From positions 1 to 64,000 of the forward strand of contig WRJA01000003.1 in assembly GCA_009782435.1 (NCBI GenBank): a stretch of DNA of 64,000 nt, read 5' to 3'. Each line of letters starts with the position of its first letter. Positions within the stretch are counted from its first letter, which is position 1. The notes below the pieces were generated by a model that saw only the letters and a list, made by a program, of their open reading frames with translations, did not search any database and was not told the DNA's origin. Made by a program: the position numbers and the translations under genes. Origin of the DNA: Oscillospiraceae bacterium. GTDB taxonomy: Bacteria > Bacillota > Clostridia > Oscillospirales > Oscillospiraceae. This document shows positions 9,642 to 17,994 of this stretch, piece after piece.

Positions 9642-10931
9642 TTATCTGACCATAAGCATTACGACTTCGGGGACGACAATGAGAAAAACGACATGGAGGG
9701 CGTCTGCTATAAGGAAAGGCACCACGCCTTTGTAAATAGTTCCTATCGGAACTCCCGTGCTTTTGGATATTGCAAAAAGGTTTATGCCGAAAGGCGGTGT
9801 GATAAGGCCGATCTCAACCATTCTCACCATGATTATACCGAACCATACCGCGTCGTAACCCAAAGCCCGCACGACCGGGAAAATAATGGGCAGGGTCAAA
9901 AGAAGCGTGGCGAACACATCCATGAACGCGCCCATGACAAGATACATGAGAATAATGAGAAGAAGGATCACATATCGCGGAACATTAAGCTCCGCGATAT
10001 ACGCGCCGAATATATTAGGCAGGTTGCTCATAGTCATGAAGCGGTTGAACACAAAAGCGCCGATGAGTATAAAAAAGCACATGGAAGTGTTTCTTATACT
10101 GTCCAGCATGGAGAACAAAAAGCTGCGCTTGTTCAGCCTTCTCATAAGAAAACAAACGACCACCGTCGCGAACGCGCCGCAAGCTCCGGCTTCCGTCGGA
10201 GTGAAAATACCGCCGTACATGCCGAACACTATTACGAGGAAAATAAGGATGACGGGCCAGACTGACTTGGTCGAACGGAGTTTTTCCCTCATCGTGCTTT
10301 TAAACGGGGGAGGAGAGAGGTCTTTTTTAAGTCTGACCACGATCGCGATCGTGAAAATGTAAAACAAGACCTGCAGTATGCCGGGAATGAAACCGGCGAG
10401 AAATAAAGAACCGATGGAAGTCTCTGTCATGGTGCCGTATACGATCATGCATATGCTCGGAGGAATGAGTATTCCCACCGTGCCGCCGCAAGCTATGACC
10501 GAGCTTGAAAGCGCGTCTTTATAGCCGAGCCTTTTCATTTGGGGATATGATACCTGTCCCATGGTGACGGCTGTCGTAACGCTGTCGCCGCAGATGGCGG
10601 CGAAGAAGCCGCAGGCCGCGCATGTCGCCATGGGCAGGCCTCCCTTGATACGGCACAGCCAATTTGCCGCGAAATTATAAAGATCCGCGCCCAATCCCGA
10701 TTCCGATATGACAATTCCCATGAAGATAAAAAGCGGCATGCAGGCTAAAGTGTAGGAAACCGATTGACCGTAAGGGATCAAACCTGCAATGTTCAGCGCA
10801 AAAGTCCCGCCCTGAAGGAACCACAGGCCGAGCAGACTGACAACGATCATGGCAAATCCGACCTGCATCCTGATGAAAACCAATATTATAACAACGGCAA
10901 TGCCGCTCAAACCGATCGCAAGGTCGCTCAT
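9642..10931 (-). CDS. dctM: TRAP transporter large permease (DctM-like)
   Basis: Polytopic 429 aa; CGDSVTTAVTMGQVSYPQMKRLGY and GTVGILIPPSICMIVYG motifs; ATGA overlap with the small permease. Confidence 0.93.
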   Translation of the reverse strand: MSDLAIGLSGIAVVIILVFIRMQVGFAMIVVSLLGLWFLQGGTFALNIAGLIPYGQSVSYTLACMPLFIFMGIVISESGLGADLYNFAANWLCRIKGGLPMATCAACGFFAAICGDSVTTAVTMGQVSYPQMKRLGYKDALSSSVIACGGTVGILIPPSICMIVYGTMTETSIGSLFLAGFIPGILQVLFYIFTIAIVVRLKKDLSPPPFKSTMREKLRSTKSVWPVILIFLVIVFGMYGGIFTPTEAGACGAFATVVVCFLMRRLNKRSFLFSMLDSIRNTSMCFFILIGAFVFNRFMTMSNLPNIFGAYIAELNVPRYVILLLIILMYLVMGAFMDVFATLLLTLPIIFPVVRALGYDAVWFGIIMVRMVEIGLITPPFGINLFAISKSTGVPIGTIYKGVVPFLIADALHVVFLIVVPEVVMLMVR

Positions 10932-11449
10932 GATCCGCCCTCTCCTTCTCCCGAAGCGGGCCCGCTTGCGGCTTTGCTTTTGTCGGTTCCGGTTTTTTTC
11001 AGGTCTTCAATGGTTTGAAGGATTAGGATGACGCACATGATCAGGAAACCGAAGGCGGTTATCAGCATAAACGGCCACTTCGGTATTTGCAGGCGGAGGC
11101 TGGAGCCTCCCACGGATTTTGAAATAACGGCCTGAGCGGTTGTGGCGTATACTATGGCCGAACCCGCGAGTACGCATAATATGTTGTTTGCGACGGTTAA
11201 GACTTTACCCGGTTTAAAAATATCGATGGTGATCATGCCGCGTCCCATGGCGCAGTAACCGACGCCGCAGTAAACAACAGCCGTTAAAAGAAAACTCACG
11301 ATCTCCGTAGCGCCGGGATATGTACTCATTATGACTTTACGGCAAAACACATCGACTACCGTGGCTAAAATCATTATGAGCATGAAGATCGCACCGATAA
11401 ACGCGACGATCTTGCAAAACTTTTGCAAACCGCCGGAGAATCTTTCCAA
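10928..11449 (-). CDS. dctQ: TRAP transporter small permease (DctQ-like)
   Basis: Four-TM 173-aa protein upstream of and overlapping dctM; DctQ-like VDVFCRKVIMSTYPGATEIVSFL. Confidence 0.9.
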   Translation of the reverse strand: MERFSGGLQKFCKIVAFIGAIFMLIMILATVVDVFCRKVIMSTYPGATEIVSFLLTAVVYCGVGYCAMGRGMITIDIFKPGKVLTVANNILCVLAGSAIVYATTAQAVISKSVGGSSLRLQIPKWPFMLITAFGFLIMCVILILQTIEDLKKTGTDKSKAASGPASGEGEGGS

Positions 11450-11509
11450 AGCTTAATCCTCCCCTTTGCTCTCGCCCGGTTTAAAAAGTAAAACCGGAGC
11501 GACCTGCGC

Positions 11510-12607
11510 TTATCTGCCGGCGTTATAGTCGGCGAGGATCTGCTGATAGCTGTCCCATATACCCCGGCCGTCAAAACCCGCGGCATTCACCGATGCTATC
11601 CAATCGTCAAGGACCGGCTTTGCAAGTTCTGTCCACGCCTGCATTTCATCGCCCCAAACGTAGTGAACGTCATGACCGAGTTCTTTGAAGTAGTCGAGCG
11701 CGACCCATTGCGAATCGATATCCAACTGAAGACCGACGGCGCTGCCGTCTCTGCAGGCCCTGATGATCTGCTCCTGCTGCTCGGATGAGAATTTATTCCA
11801 AGTATCTGTGTTGCAGCCGTACATCATGACGCTTGTGGACATACCGGCGCCGGAAGGAGCGCCTTCGGGGGTGCCGAAAATCGTTATATAAGGGAGGAGT
11901 TCGGAGAGCTGGTTGTTGAATATGCCGCCGACCGAGCCGTAAAAGGCGTCTATAACGCCGCGGTCAAGCGAGGTGTAATAATCACCGACGTCAAGCGACA
12001 CGGTGGCGCACCCCGCGTTTTCAAAATACAAGGTGGTTGCCTTGCCGAGCCCCTCTATGGTCAATCCTCTGAGGTCGGCCGGCGTTCTTATCGGGCGGTT
12101 CGTGGTTGAAACGACGGTGCCGCACAGTGATTCGACCCAAATGATCGTTATGTTGGATTTCGCGAACTCTTCGTTGAATTCGGGCCGCGCGGCGATCAAT
12201 TCGTTATACAGATCGGCTAAGACTATGGGGCCTTCGAGAGGCAATCCCGCGGTGGGTATTGAAAAAACGGGGGTTAATACCGAATATGAATCCATGACCA
12301 CGGGCGCTATGTAACCGATGTCGATGGTTCCGTTTCCGATAGCTTCCCAGGTTTCGAAGAAGCCTATCAGATTGCCGTTATAGTAACCCGTCGCGTTGAC
12401 GCTGCCGCCGGTATATTCGTTTATTCTTGCGACGATCGCTTTTGTGCCGTCGGTTAACGGAGCGGATTCTGTCAAAAAACTGTTTACTTTGATGTTTACG
12501 GCTTCGCCGCTCGGGGATTGCCCTCCGCCGGAAGAATTGCAGCCCGCAAGTAAAATGAAGCACAAGGCGCAGCAGACGATCAATGCGATGATACCGTTTC
12601 TTTTCAT
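11510..12607 (-). CDS. dctP: TRAP transporter substrate-binding protein (DctP-like lipoprotein)
   Basis: Lipobox LLAGC; NRPIRTPADLRGLTIEG; YTSLDRGVIDAFYG. Confidence 0.92.
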   Translation of the reverse strand: MKRNGIIALIVCCALCFILLAGCNSSGGGQSPSGEAVNIKVNSFLTESAPLTDGTKAIVARINEYTGGSVNATGYYNGNLIGFFETWEAIGNGTIDIGYIAPVVMDSYSVLTPVFSIPTAGLPLEGPIVLADLYNELIAARPEFNEEFAKSNITIIWVESLCGTVVSTTNRPIRTPADLRGLTIEGLGKATTLYFENAGCATVSLDVGDYYTSLDRGVIDAFYGSVGGIFNNQLSELLPYITIFGTPEGAPSGAGMSTSVMMYGCNTDTWNKFSSEQQEQIIRACRDGSAVGLQLDIDSQWVALDYFKELGHDVHYVWGDEMQAWTELAKPVLDDWIASVNAAGFDGRGIWDSYQQILADYNAGR

Positions 12608-12634
12608 TTTTTCTCTCCTTTAATAATAATCTGC

Positions 12635-13372
12635 TTATCCGAACAGCAGCGGGCGGACCGGACAGCCGGAGCCGTTGCCTATAGGTAAAGGTATTGCGAC
12701 GAACAGTCCTTCGCAAGGGGCGGGAGTCATGTCGCCGACAAAGTTTTCCATTATGCAAATGCCGTTGGGATGGAAATATTTGGTGTGGCCGGTAAACGAG
12801 AGAGGCGTGCCGTCTTTGAAAGGGCCTTCCGCGCCGCTGTTGTCAAATCCGATCGCTTTGATTTTCTTTGACGCGAGGTATTCCATGATCTCGTCGGCAA
12901 GGCCGGGTTCGTTCACGGCATACCAGTCGCGCTCGGCTTTTGTCGGCGCGTCGGGTTTGTAGTGTTTATGCCAGCCGAACTGTATGAGGATCACGTCGCC
13001 CGCTTCGGGCTTAAAGCCGTCCTCTTCTTCTATCCGGTGCATTTGTTTTAAGGTCATGAATTCTCCGGGTTGAGGGTCGAAACGGTCGAAGCCGTATTTT
13101 TTATACGGAGCGATGAAATAATCGCCCGGAAAAGCGTCGATGGCTTTTCCGCCTTTTACGGTATGCAGCGGAGCATCGATATGAGAACCCACGTGTTCTC
13201 CCATTATCAGGACCTGTGAATAAAATCCGTTTTCGTCGATGGTTTGGACTTGCGGTACTATCCACATATTGGGACTGCCGGGATAGGCGGGCATGTTTTG
13301 GTGAAAATGCGGGGAGATATCGTAACATTTCAGATTTTTCAACGCCTTATATGCGTCTTCGGCCCTGTTCAT
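12635..13372 (-). CDS. Cyclase family protein (kynurenine formamidase-like metal hydrolase)
   Basis: GEHVGSHIDAPLH motif (HxGTHxDxPxH-type) and overall cyclase-family pattern. Confidence 0.87.
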   Translation of the reverse strand: MNRAEDAYKALKNLKCYDISPHFHQNMPAYPGSPNMWIVPQVQTIDENGFYSQVLIMGEHVGSHIDAPLHTVKGGKAIDAFPGDYFIAPYKKYGFDRFDPQPGEFMTLKQMHRIEEEDGFKPEAGDVILIQFGWHKHYKPDAPTKAERDWYAVNEPGLADEIMEYLASKKIKAIGFDNSGAEGPFKDGTPLSFTGHTKYFHPNGICIMENFVGDMTPAPCEGLFVAIPLPIGNGSGCPVRPLLFG

Positions 13373-13405
13373 GAGCAGTCGTTCCTTTCCTTATAATATT
13401 ACTGC

Positions 13406-13434
13406 AGTATATCCCATAACGCCGTGTTTGTAAA
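13406..13434 (-). promoter_or_regulatory. Predicted sigma-A promoter of the cyclase-TRAP-PrpD operon
   Basis: Minus strand TTTACA-N17-TATACT. Confidence 0.6.
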
Positions 13435-13439
13435 TCGAT

Positions 13440-13468
13440 TTGCAAAACAATTTGCTTTTTGATATATT
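13440..13468 (+). promoter_or_regulatory. Predicted sigma-A promoter of the MBL/AmmeMemoRadiSam genes
   Basis: TTGCAA-N17-TATATT upstream of the RBS and ATG at 13508. Confidence 0.6.
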
Positions 13469-13507
13469 TGTTTCTGCATAAAAGCGAAGATAAAAAAGGA
13501 GGAAAAC

Positions 13508-14230
13508 ATGGGCAAGTATAAAATAACGCCGCTTCATCTCGGCGATATCACAAGGCCGAAATCGAATATGATAAACGGCTATGAAGGTAAGGAAGTGCAG
13601 GACTTTCCGCTTGTGGCTTATTATCTTGAGGGCGAGCACAAGATCATGGTCGACACCGGAGGCTGCGCGCCGGAAGAGCCCCGCGGCATAGCCGCTCAGC
13701 CCTACACCCGCACTCCCGGGCAGGAACCGGAAGCCGCGCTGAAGAGTATCGGCGTCGACCCCGGCGAAATCGAATACGTGATCTTCACGCATATACACTG
13801 GGACCACGCATACAACAACGGACTGTTTAAAAACGCGAAATTCATTTGCCAGCGAAAAGAGTATGAAAGCGTGGCATCCGGAGCGGATGTGATCGGTTAC
13901 GTTCCCGAGGAAGTCCTGAAATACGAATATGAATTGACCGACGGCGACGCCGTGCTTTTTGACGGCGTTTCAGTCATGCTTACGCCGGGGCACACAAGGG
14001 GCATGCAATGCGTTGCGGTCGACACCGAAGACGGAAAAATTGTCATCACCGGGGATCTCATAACCGTAAGAGAAAGCTTTAATAAGAACCCGCCGGAGTG
14101 CAACGGTCTTTATCCGAACGAAGAGGCCCTCGCCCAAATGCGCGCCGGCGTTGCAAAGGTCGCCGCGATGACGCGGAAGATACTCCCGGGACACGAGCCG
14201 GATGTGTTCAAACCGAATATGGGGTTTTGA
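13508..14230 (+). CDS. MBL-fold metallo-hydrolase (N-acyl homoserine lactonase-like family)
   Basis: HIHWDHAYNNG (HxHxDH) and MLTPGHTRGMQCV, VITGDLI metal-site motifs. Confidence 0.87.
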   Translation: MGKYKITPLHLGDITRPKSNMINGYEGKEVQDFPLVAYYLEGEHKIMVDTGGCAPEEPRGIAAQPYTRTPGQEPEAALKSIGVDPGEIEYVIFTHIHWDHAYNNGLFKNAKFICQRKEYESVASGADVIGYVPEEVLKYEYELTDGDAVLFDGVSVMLTPGHTRGMQCVAVDTEDGKIVITGDLITVRESFNKNPPECNGLYPNEEALAQMRAGVAKVAAMTRKILPGHEPDVFKPNMGF

Positions 14231-14254
14231 TCCGGCAGAAAAAGGAGTGATCCT

Positions 14255-15640
14255 ATGTCCTTAATACGCGCTTTTGCCCTCCCGCACCCTCCGCTTGCCG
14301 TGCCGGATGTGGGTAAAGGAGAAGAACAAAAGATAAAAAACACCTTATCCGCCTTTGAGGAGATATCGGAGGAGATAGCCGCTGTCGCGCCGGAGACGAT
14401 CGTATTCATAACTCCGCACAGCACGATGTATTCGGATTATTTCCACATTTCGCCGGGGCGTTTTGCCGTCGGCGACATGTCACGTTTTAACGCAAAGAAT
14501 GTGCATTTTAAAGCGGAGTACGACGTTGAGACGGTAAATGAGACGATTCGCCTTGCGCATGCTGCCGGGATACCCGCGGGCACGGCGGGAGAAAGAAACG
14601 CCGCCCTCGATCACGGGGTTACGGTCGCGATGTTCTATATCAACCGTCGATATGATAAATACCGGCTTGTCCGTATCTCGCAATCGGGCATGGGGCCGCA
14701 GGAGCATTACAGGCTCGGCCGATGCATAACCGAGGCGGCGGAGAAACTCGGGCGAAAGACCGTTCTTATCGCCAGCGGAGACCTCTCTCACAAGCTGAAG
14801 GCGGACGGGCCTTACGGGTTCGCGCCCGAAGGGGCGGTCTATGACGGCGAAATAACGAAGGTTTTCTCGACCGGGGATTTTTCGGCTTTATTCGGCATAT
14901 CCGACAACCTTTGCTCTCGCGCGGCCGAATGCGGCAGAAACTCGTTTTTGGTGCTGGCCGGCTGTTTTGACCGAATGAGCGTGGAAGCGAGGCTTTTGTC
15001 GTATGAGGGGCCTTTCGGGGTGGGATACGCGGCTGCGGTTTTTACTCCGGGCGAGCGTGACGAGGGCCGCGCTTTCGCAGAGCGGTATTCGGGACTCTGC
15101 CTTGCCGAAGCCGAAGAGAAAAAGACTCAAGAAGACCCCTACAGGGCTTTGGCGCGGGTGTCTTTGGAACATGCGGTCAAAAACGGCGGCGTTTTGCCGC
15201 TGCCGCAAGGACTCAGCGACGAGCTTCTCGACAGAAAAGCCGGCGTTTTTGTGTCCCTGCACAAAAACGGGCGCTTGCGCGGCTGTATCGGGACCATCAT
15301 GCCGGTTGAAAAAAACATTGCCCTTGAAATAATCCGAAACGCCGTTTCGGCGGGGCTTCACGACAGCCGTTTTGAGCCGGTAACTGCCGTCGAATTGCCG
15401 TATCTGACCTATAAAACCGACGTTCTTTCCGAGCCGGAACCTGTTTCTTCCCCGGCGGAGCTGGATGTGAAGCGCTACGGCGTGATAGTATCCTGCGGCG
15501 GCAAGCGCGGGTTGCTTCTGCCGAACTTGGACGGCGTCGACACCGTTCAAGAGCAGATCGACATAGCCCGGAAGAAGGCGGGCATACCCGAAAACACCGA
15601 ATTTAAGCTTGAGAGGTTTGAGGTCGTCCGTCATGAATGA
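14255..15640 (+). CDS. LigB-type extradiol dioxygenase-like domain fused to AMMECR1 domain (AmmeMemoRadiSam proteins A/B type)
   Basis: N-half LigB/Memo-like (ETIVFITPHSTMYSDYF, LIASGDLSHKL); C-half AMMECR1 motif GVFVSLHKNGRLRGCIGTI. Confidence 0.87.
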   Translation: MSLIRAFALPHPPLAVPDVGKGEEQKIKNTLSAFEEISEEIAAVAPETIVFITPHSTMYSDYFHISPGRFAVGDMSRFNAKNVHFKAEYDVETVNETIRLAHAAGIPAGTAGERNAALDHGVTVAMFYINRRYDKYRLVRISQSGMGPQEHYRLGRCITEAAEKLGRKTVLIASGDLSHKLKADGPYGFAPEGAVYDGEITKVFSTGDFSALFGISDNLCSRAAECGRNSFLVLAGCFDRMSVEARLLSYEGPFGVGYAAAVFTPGERDEGRAFAERYSGLCLAEAEEKKTQEDPYRALARVSLEHAVKNGGVLPLPQGLSDELLDRKAGVFVSLHKNGRLRGCIGTIMPVEKNIALEIIRNAVSAGLHDSRFEPVTAVELPYLTYKTDVLSEPEPVSSPAELDVKRYGVIVSCGGKRGLLLPNLDGVDTVQEQIDIARKKAGIPENTEFKLERFEVVRHE

Positions 15641-16493
15641 GCGCGCGGCGCTTTATTGGAGCGCTTTGCAAGACGGCGATATCAGGTGTGAGCTTTGCCC
15701 GCGCGGCTGTCTTATACCGCCGGGCAAACCGGGTTTTTGCGGCGTTCGCGAAAACGCGGGCGGGTCGCTTGTTTGCGCCGGATACGGACTTGTCTCAGCC
15801 GTCGCCTTGGATCCGATCGAAAAAAAACCGCTTTCCCTGTTTATGCCGGGAAAGCGCGTTTTGTCTTTCGGAGGCTACGGCTGCAACCTGAGCTGCCCGT
15901 TTTGCCAGAATCACGAGATATCGGCGGATTTTGACACGCGAGGTTCAAGACGGCTCATGCCGCAGGATGTTGTCCGGCTCGCGAAGCAAACCGTTTCTGA
16001 AGGCAATGTCGGCGCGGCTTATACATATAACGAACCGACCGTCGGATTTGAGTTCGTGTATGACTGCGCGGCGCTCATCCGCGAAGCCGGGCTCAATAAC
16101 ATTATGGTGACCAACGGATATATAAAAAAAGAGCCGCTGAAAGAACTTTTGCCGCTGATCGACGCCGTGAACGTCGACCTTAAGGCTTTTAAGGAGGATT
16201 TTTACAATAAGATCGGGGGAGACCTCGAAACGGTCAAACAAACGATCGCCGCGTGCCGGAAGGGCTGCCATATCGAGGTGACCACTCTTATTATTCCCGG
16301 GGAAAACGAGGACGACATCGCGGAACTCGCGGCTTGGCTTTCATCCGTTGATCCGGAAATACCTCTGCATTTGTCGCGGTTTTTCCCGCGTCATAAATAT
16401 TCCGCCGCGCAGCCGACGCCGAGAGAAACGATTTACCGGTCGGCGGAGGTCGCGGGGCGGTATTTGAAACATGTGTTTACCGGAAATATGTAA
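15633..16493 (+). CDS. amrS: AmmeMemoRadiSam system radical SAM enzyme
   Basis: CNLSCPFCQNHEIS (CxxxCxxC cluster motif), AYTYNEPTVGFEFVYD; ATG at 15633 overlaps the upstream stop. Confidence 0.9.
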   Translation: MNERAALYWSALQDGDIRCELCPRGCLIPPGKPGFCGVRENAGGSLVCAGYGLVSAVALDPIEKKPLSLFMPGKRVLSFGGYGCNLSCPFCQNHEISADFDTRGSRRLMPQDVVRLAKQTVSEGNVGAAYTYNEPTVGFEFVYDCAALIREAGLNNIMVTNGYIKKEPLKELLPLIDAVNVDLKAFKEDFYNKIGGDLETVKQTIAACRKGCHIEVTTLIIPGENEDDIAELAAWLSSVDPEIPLHLSRFFPRHKYSAAQPTPRETIYRSAEVAGRYLKHVFTGNM

Positions 16494-16521
16494 TAAGCAT
16501 ACGGTATCGTCCGCCGCCCGA

Positions 16522-17745
16522 TCAGGCGCTCGGTTTTTCCTTTTTGCTTTTTTTCTTACGGGCGCCGGAAACAAGCTTCATTGAGGGGCCGAACCAAAAC
16601 GGCTCCATTCGTTTTGTCACGTCTTCAAGAGCGCTTATTATTCCGATATGCTGCGGACATTTCTTTTCACAGAGTCCGCATTTTTCGCATTTTCGGCTGC
16701 CTGTCCTTTTTTCGGGGTCGCCTGAGGAGCCCGTGCCCGTAATGTACTGTGTTATACCTGCGACGAACCCCAAGACAAACGACGTGTTATACGCCGCGAA
16801 GCATCCCGGGATGTTTACCCCGCGCGGGCAGGGCATACAGTAATCGCAGCCGGTGCAGGGGAGCTTATAAGCTTTTGTCATGACCTCGGCGACGGAGGAG
16901 TATACGCGGAGGTCGTTATCGCTCAGCATGCCCGCCGACGAATCGGCAGCGGTTTCAGCATTCTCGTCAAGTTGTTTTTCGCTGCTCATGCCGGACAGCA
17001 CGACCGTGACTTCAGGTTGGTCCCAAAGCCAACGCAGTGCCCAAGCGGCGGGAGAGAGTCCGCCGCCTTCGGCGCTTTGTATACGAGCAGCCTCTTTGGG
17101 CAGTCCGTTTGCGAGCTTGCCGCCGAGCAGGGGTTCCATTACGATGACCGGCAGGCCTTTTTCATGCGCTTTATTAAGTCCGGCCCGCCCCGCCTGATAG
17201 TTTTCGTTCATGTAATTATATTGTATCTGGCAAAAATCCCATTCATACGAGTCAAGCAGAGATAAGAAGTCTTTTTGCGCGCCGTGAAACGAAAACCCCG
17301 CCCAGCCTATCGCTCCGGATGATTTTTTCTCCCGTATCCATCGTTCGATGCCGAGCTTTTTCAGACCTTCAAGGTCGGAAACAGAGGAAATGTTGTGTAT
17401 CAGATAGTAGTCGATCCGGTCGGTTTTCAGCCGTTTTGTCTGTGCGGAAAACAGATCGTCAAAATCCTCATAACTCCGGCATTGCGCATGCGGCAGCTTT
17501 GTGGCGATGAAGACCTTATCCCTGACTTTATTTTTGCTCAGTATATCGCCCAAGACTTCCTCGCTGCCGGGGTAAACGAAGGCGGTATCGAAGTAATTCA
17601 CGCCCCGGTCGATCGCGGACAGGATAAGCTTTTCCGTTTTTGCCCTGTCCGTCAATGCGGCGTTCAGGGCGCGCGGAAAACGCATACAGCCGAAGCCGAG
17701 CGCTGAGAGTTTGTTTCCGGATCTCGGGTCAACGCGGTATTGCAT
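16522..17745 (-). CDS. Aldo/keto reductase with C-terminal 4Fe-4S cluster domain
   Basis: YFDTAFVYPGSEEVLG AKR motif; CTGCDYCMPCPRGVNIP and CEKCGLCEKKCPQHI cysteine clusters; start at MQYRVDP preferred to the upstream in-frame Met. Confidence 0.9.
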   Translation of the reverse strand: MQYRVDPRSGNKLSALGFGCMRFPRALNAALTDRAKTEKLILSAIDRGVNYFDTAFVYPGSEEVLGDILSKNKVRDKVFIATKLPHAQCRSYEDFDDLFSAQTKRLKTDRIDYYLIHNISSVSDLEGLKKLGIERWIREKKSSGAIGWAGFSFHGAQKDFLSLLDSYEWDFCQIQYNYMNENYQAGRAGLNKAHEKGLPVIVMEPLLGGKLANGLPKEAARIQSAEGGGLSPAAWALRWLWDQPEVTVVLSGMSSEKQLDENAETAADSSAGMLSDNDLRVYSSVAEVMTKAYKLPCTGCDYCMPCPRGVNIPGCFAAYNTSFVLGFVAGITQYITGTGSSGDPEKRTGSRKCEKCGLCEKKCPQHIGIISALEDVTKRMEPFWFGPSMKLVSGARKKKSKKEKPSA

Positions 17746-17788
17746 GTGAGAGCCGTTCCCCTTTCGTATCGAGTCGATAAACATCCGG

Positions 17789-17872
17789 TGCCGCTGACCG
17801 GATTTGAACCGGTACGGTATTTCTACCGGGGGATTTTAAGTCCCCTGTGTCTGCCTGTTCCACCACAGCGGC
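17789..17872 (-). tRNA. tRNA-Leu (anticodon TAA), no encoded CCA
   Basis: Reverse complement GCCGCTGTGGTGGAACAGGCAGACACAGGGGACTTAAAATCCCCCGGTAGAAATACCGTACCGGTTCAAATCCGGTCAGCGGCA: 7-bp acceptor stem, GGGGA-CTTAAAA-TCCCC anticodon arm, long variable arm, GGTTCAAATCC T-arm. Confidence 0.95.
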
Positions 17873-17881
17873 GTTTCAACA

Positions 17882-17910
17882 ATGCTATCATCTTTATTTT
17901 TTACTGTCAA
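17882..17910 (-). promoter_or_regulatory. Predicted promoter of tRNA-Leu
   Basis: Minus strand TTGACA-N17-TAGCAT ending about 10 nt before the mature tRNA 5' end. Confidence 0.65.
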
Positions 17911-17994
17911 GCGCTCCGTCCGGCCCGGGGGCACAGCTGTGAAAAAAATTGATTGCGAAGCGGGCGCCGGCGTGATAAAATTTAATGATAAACA

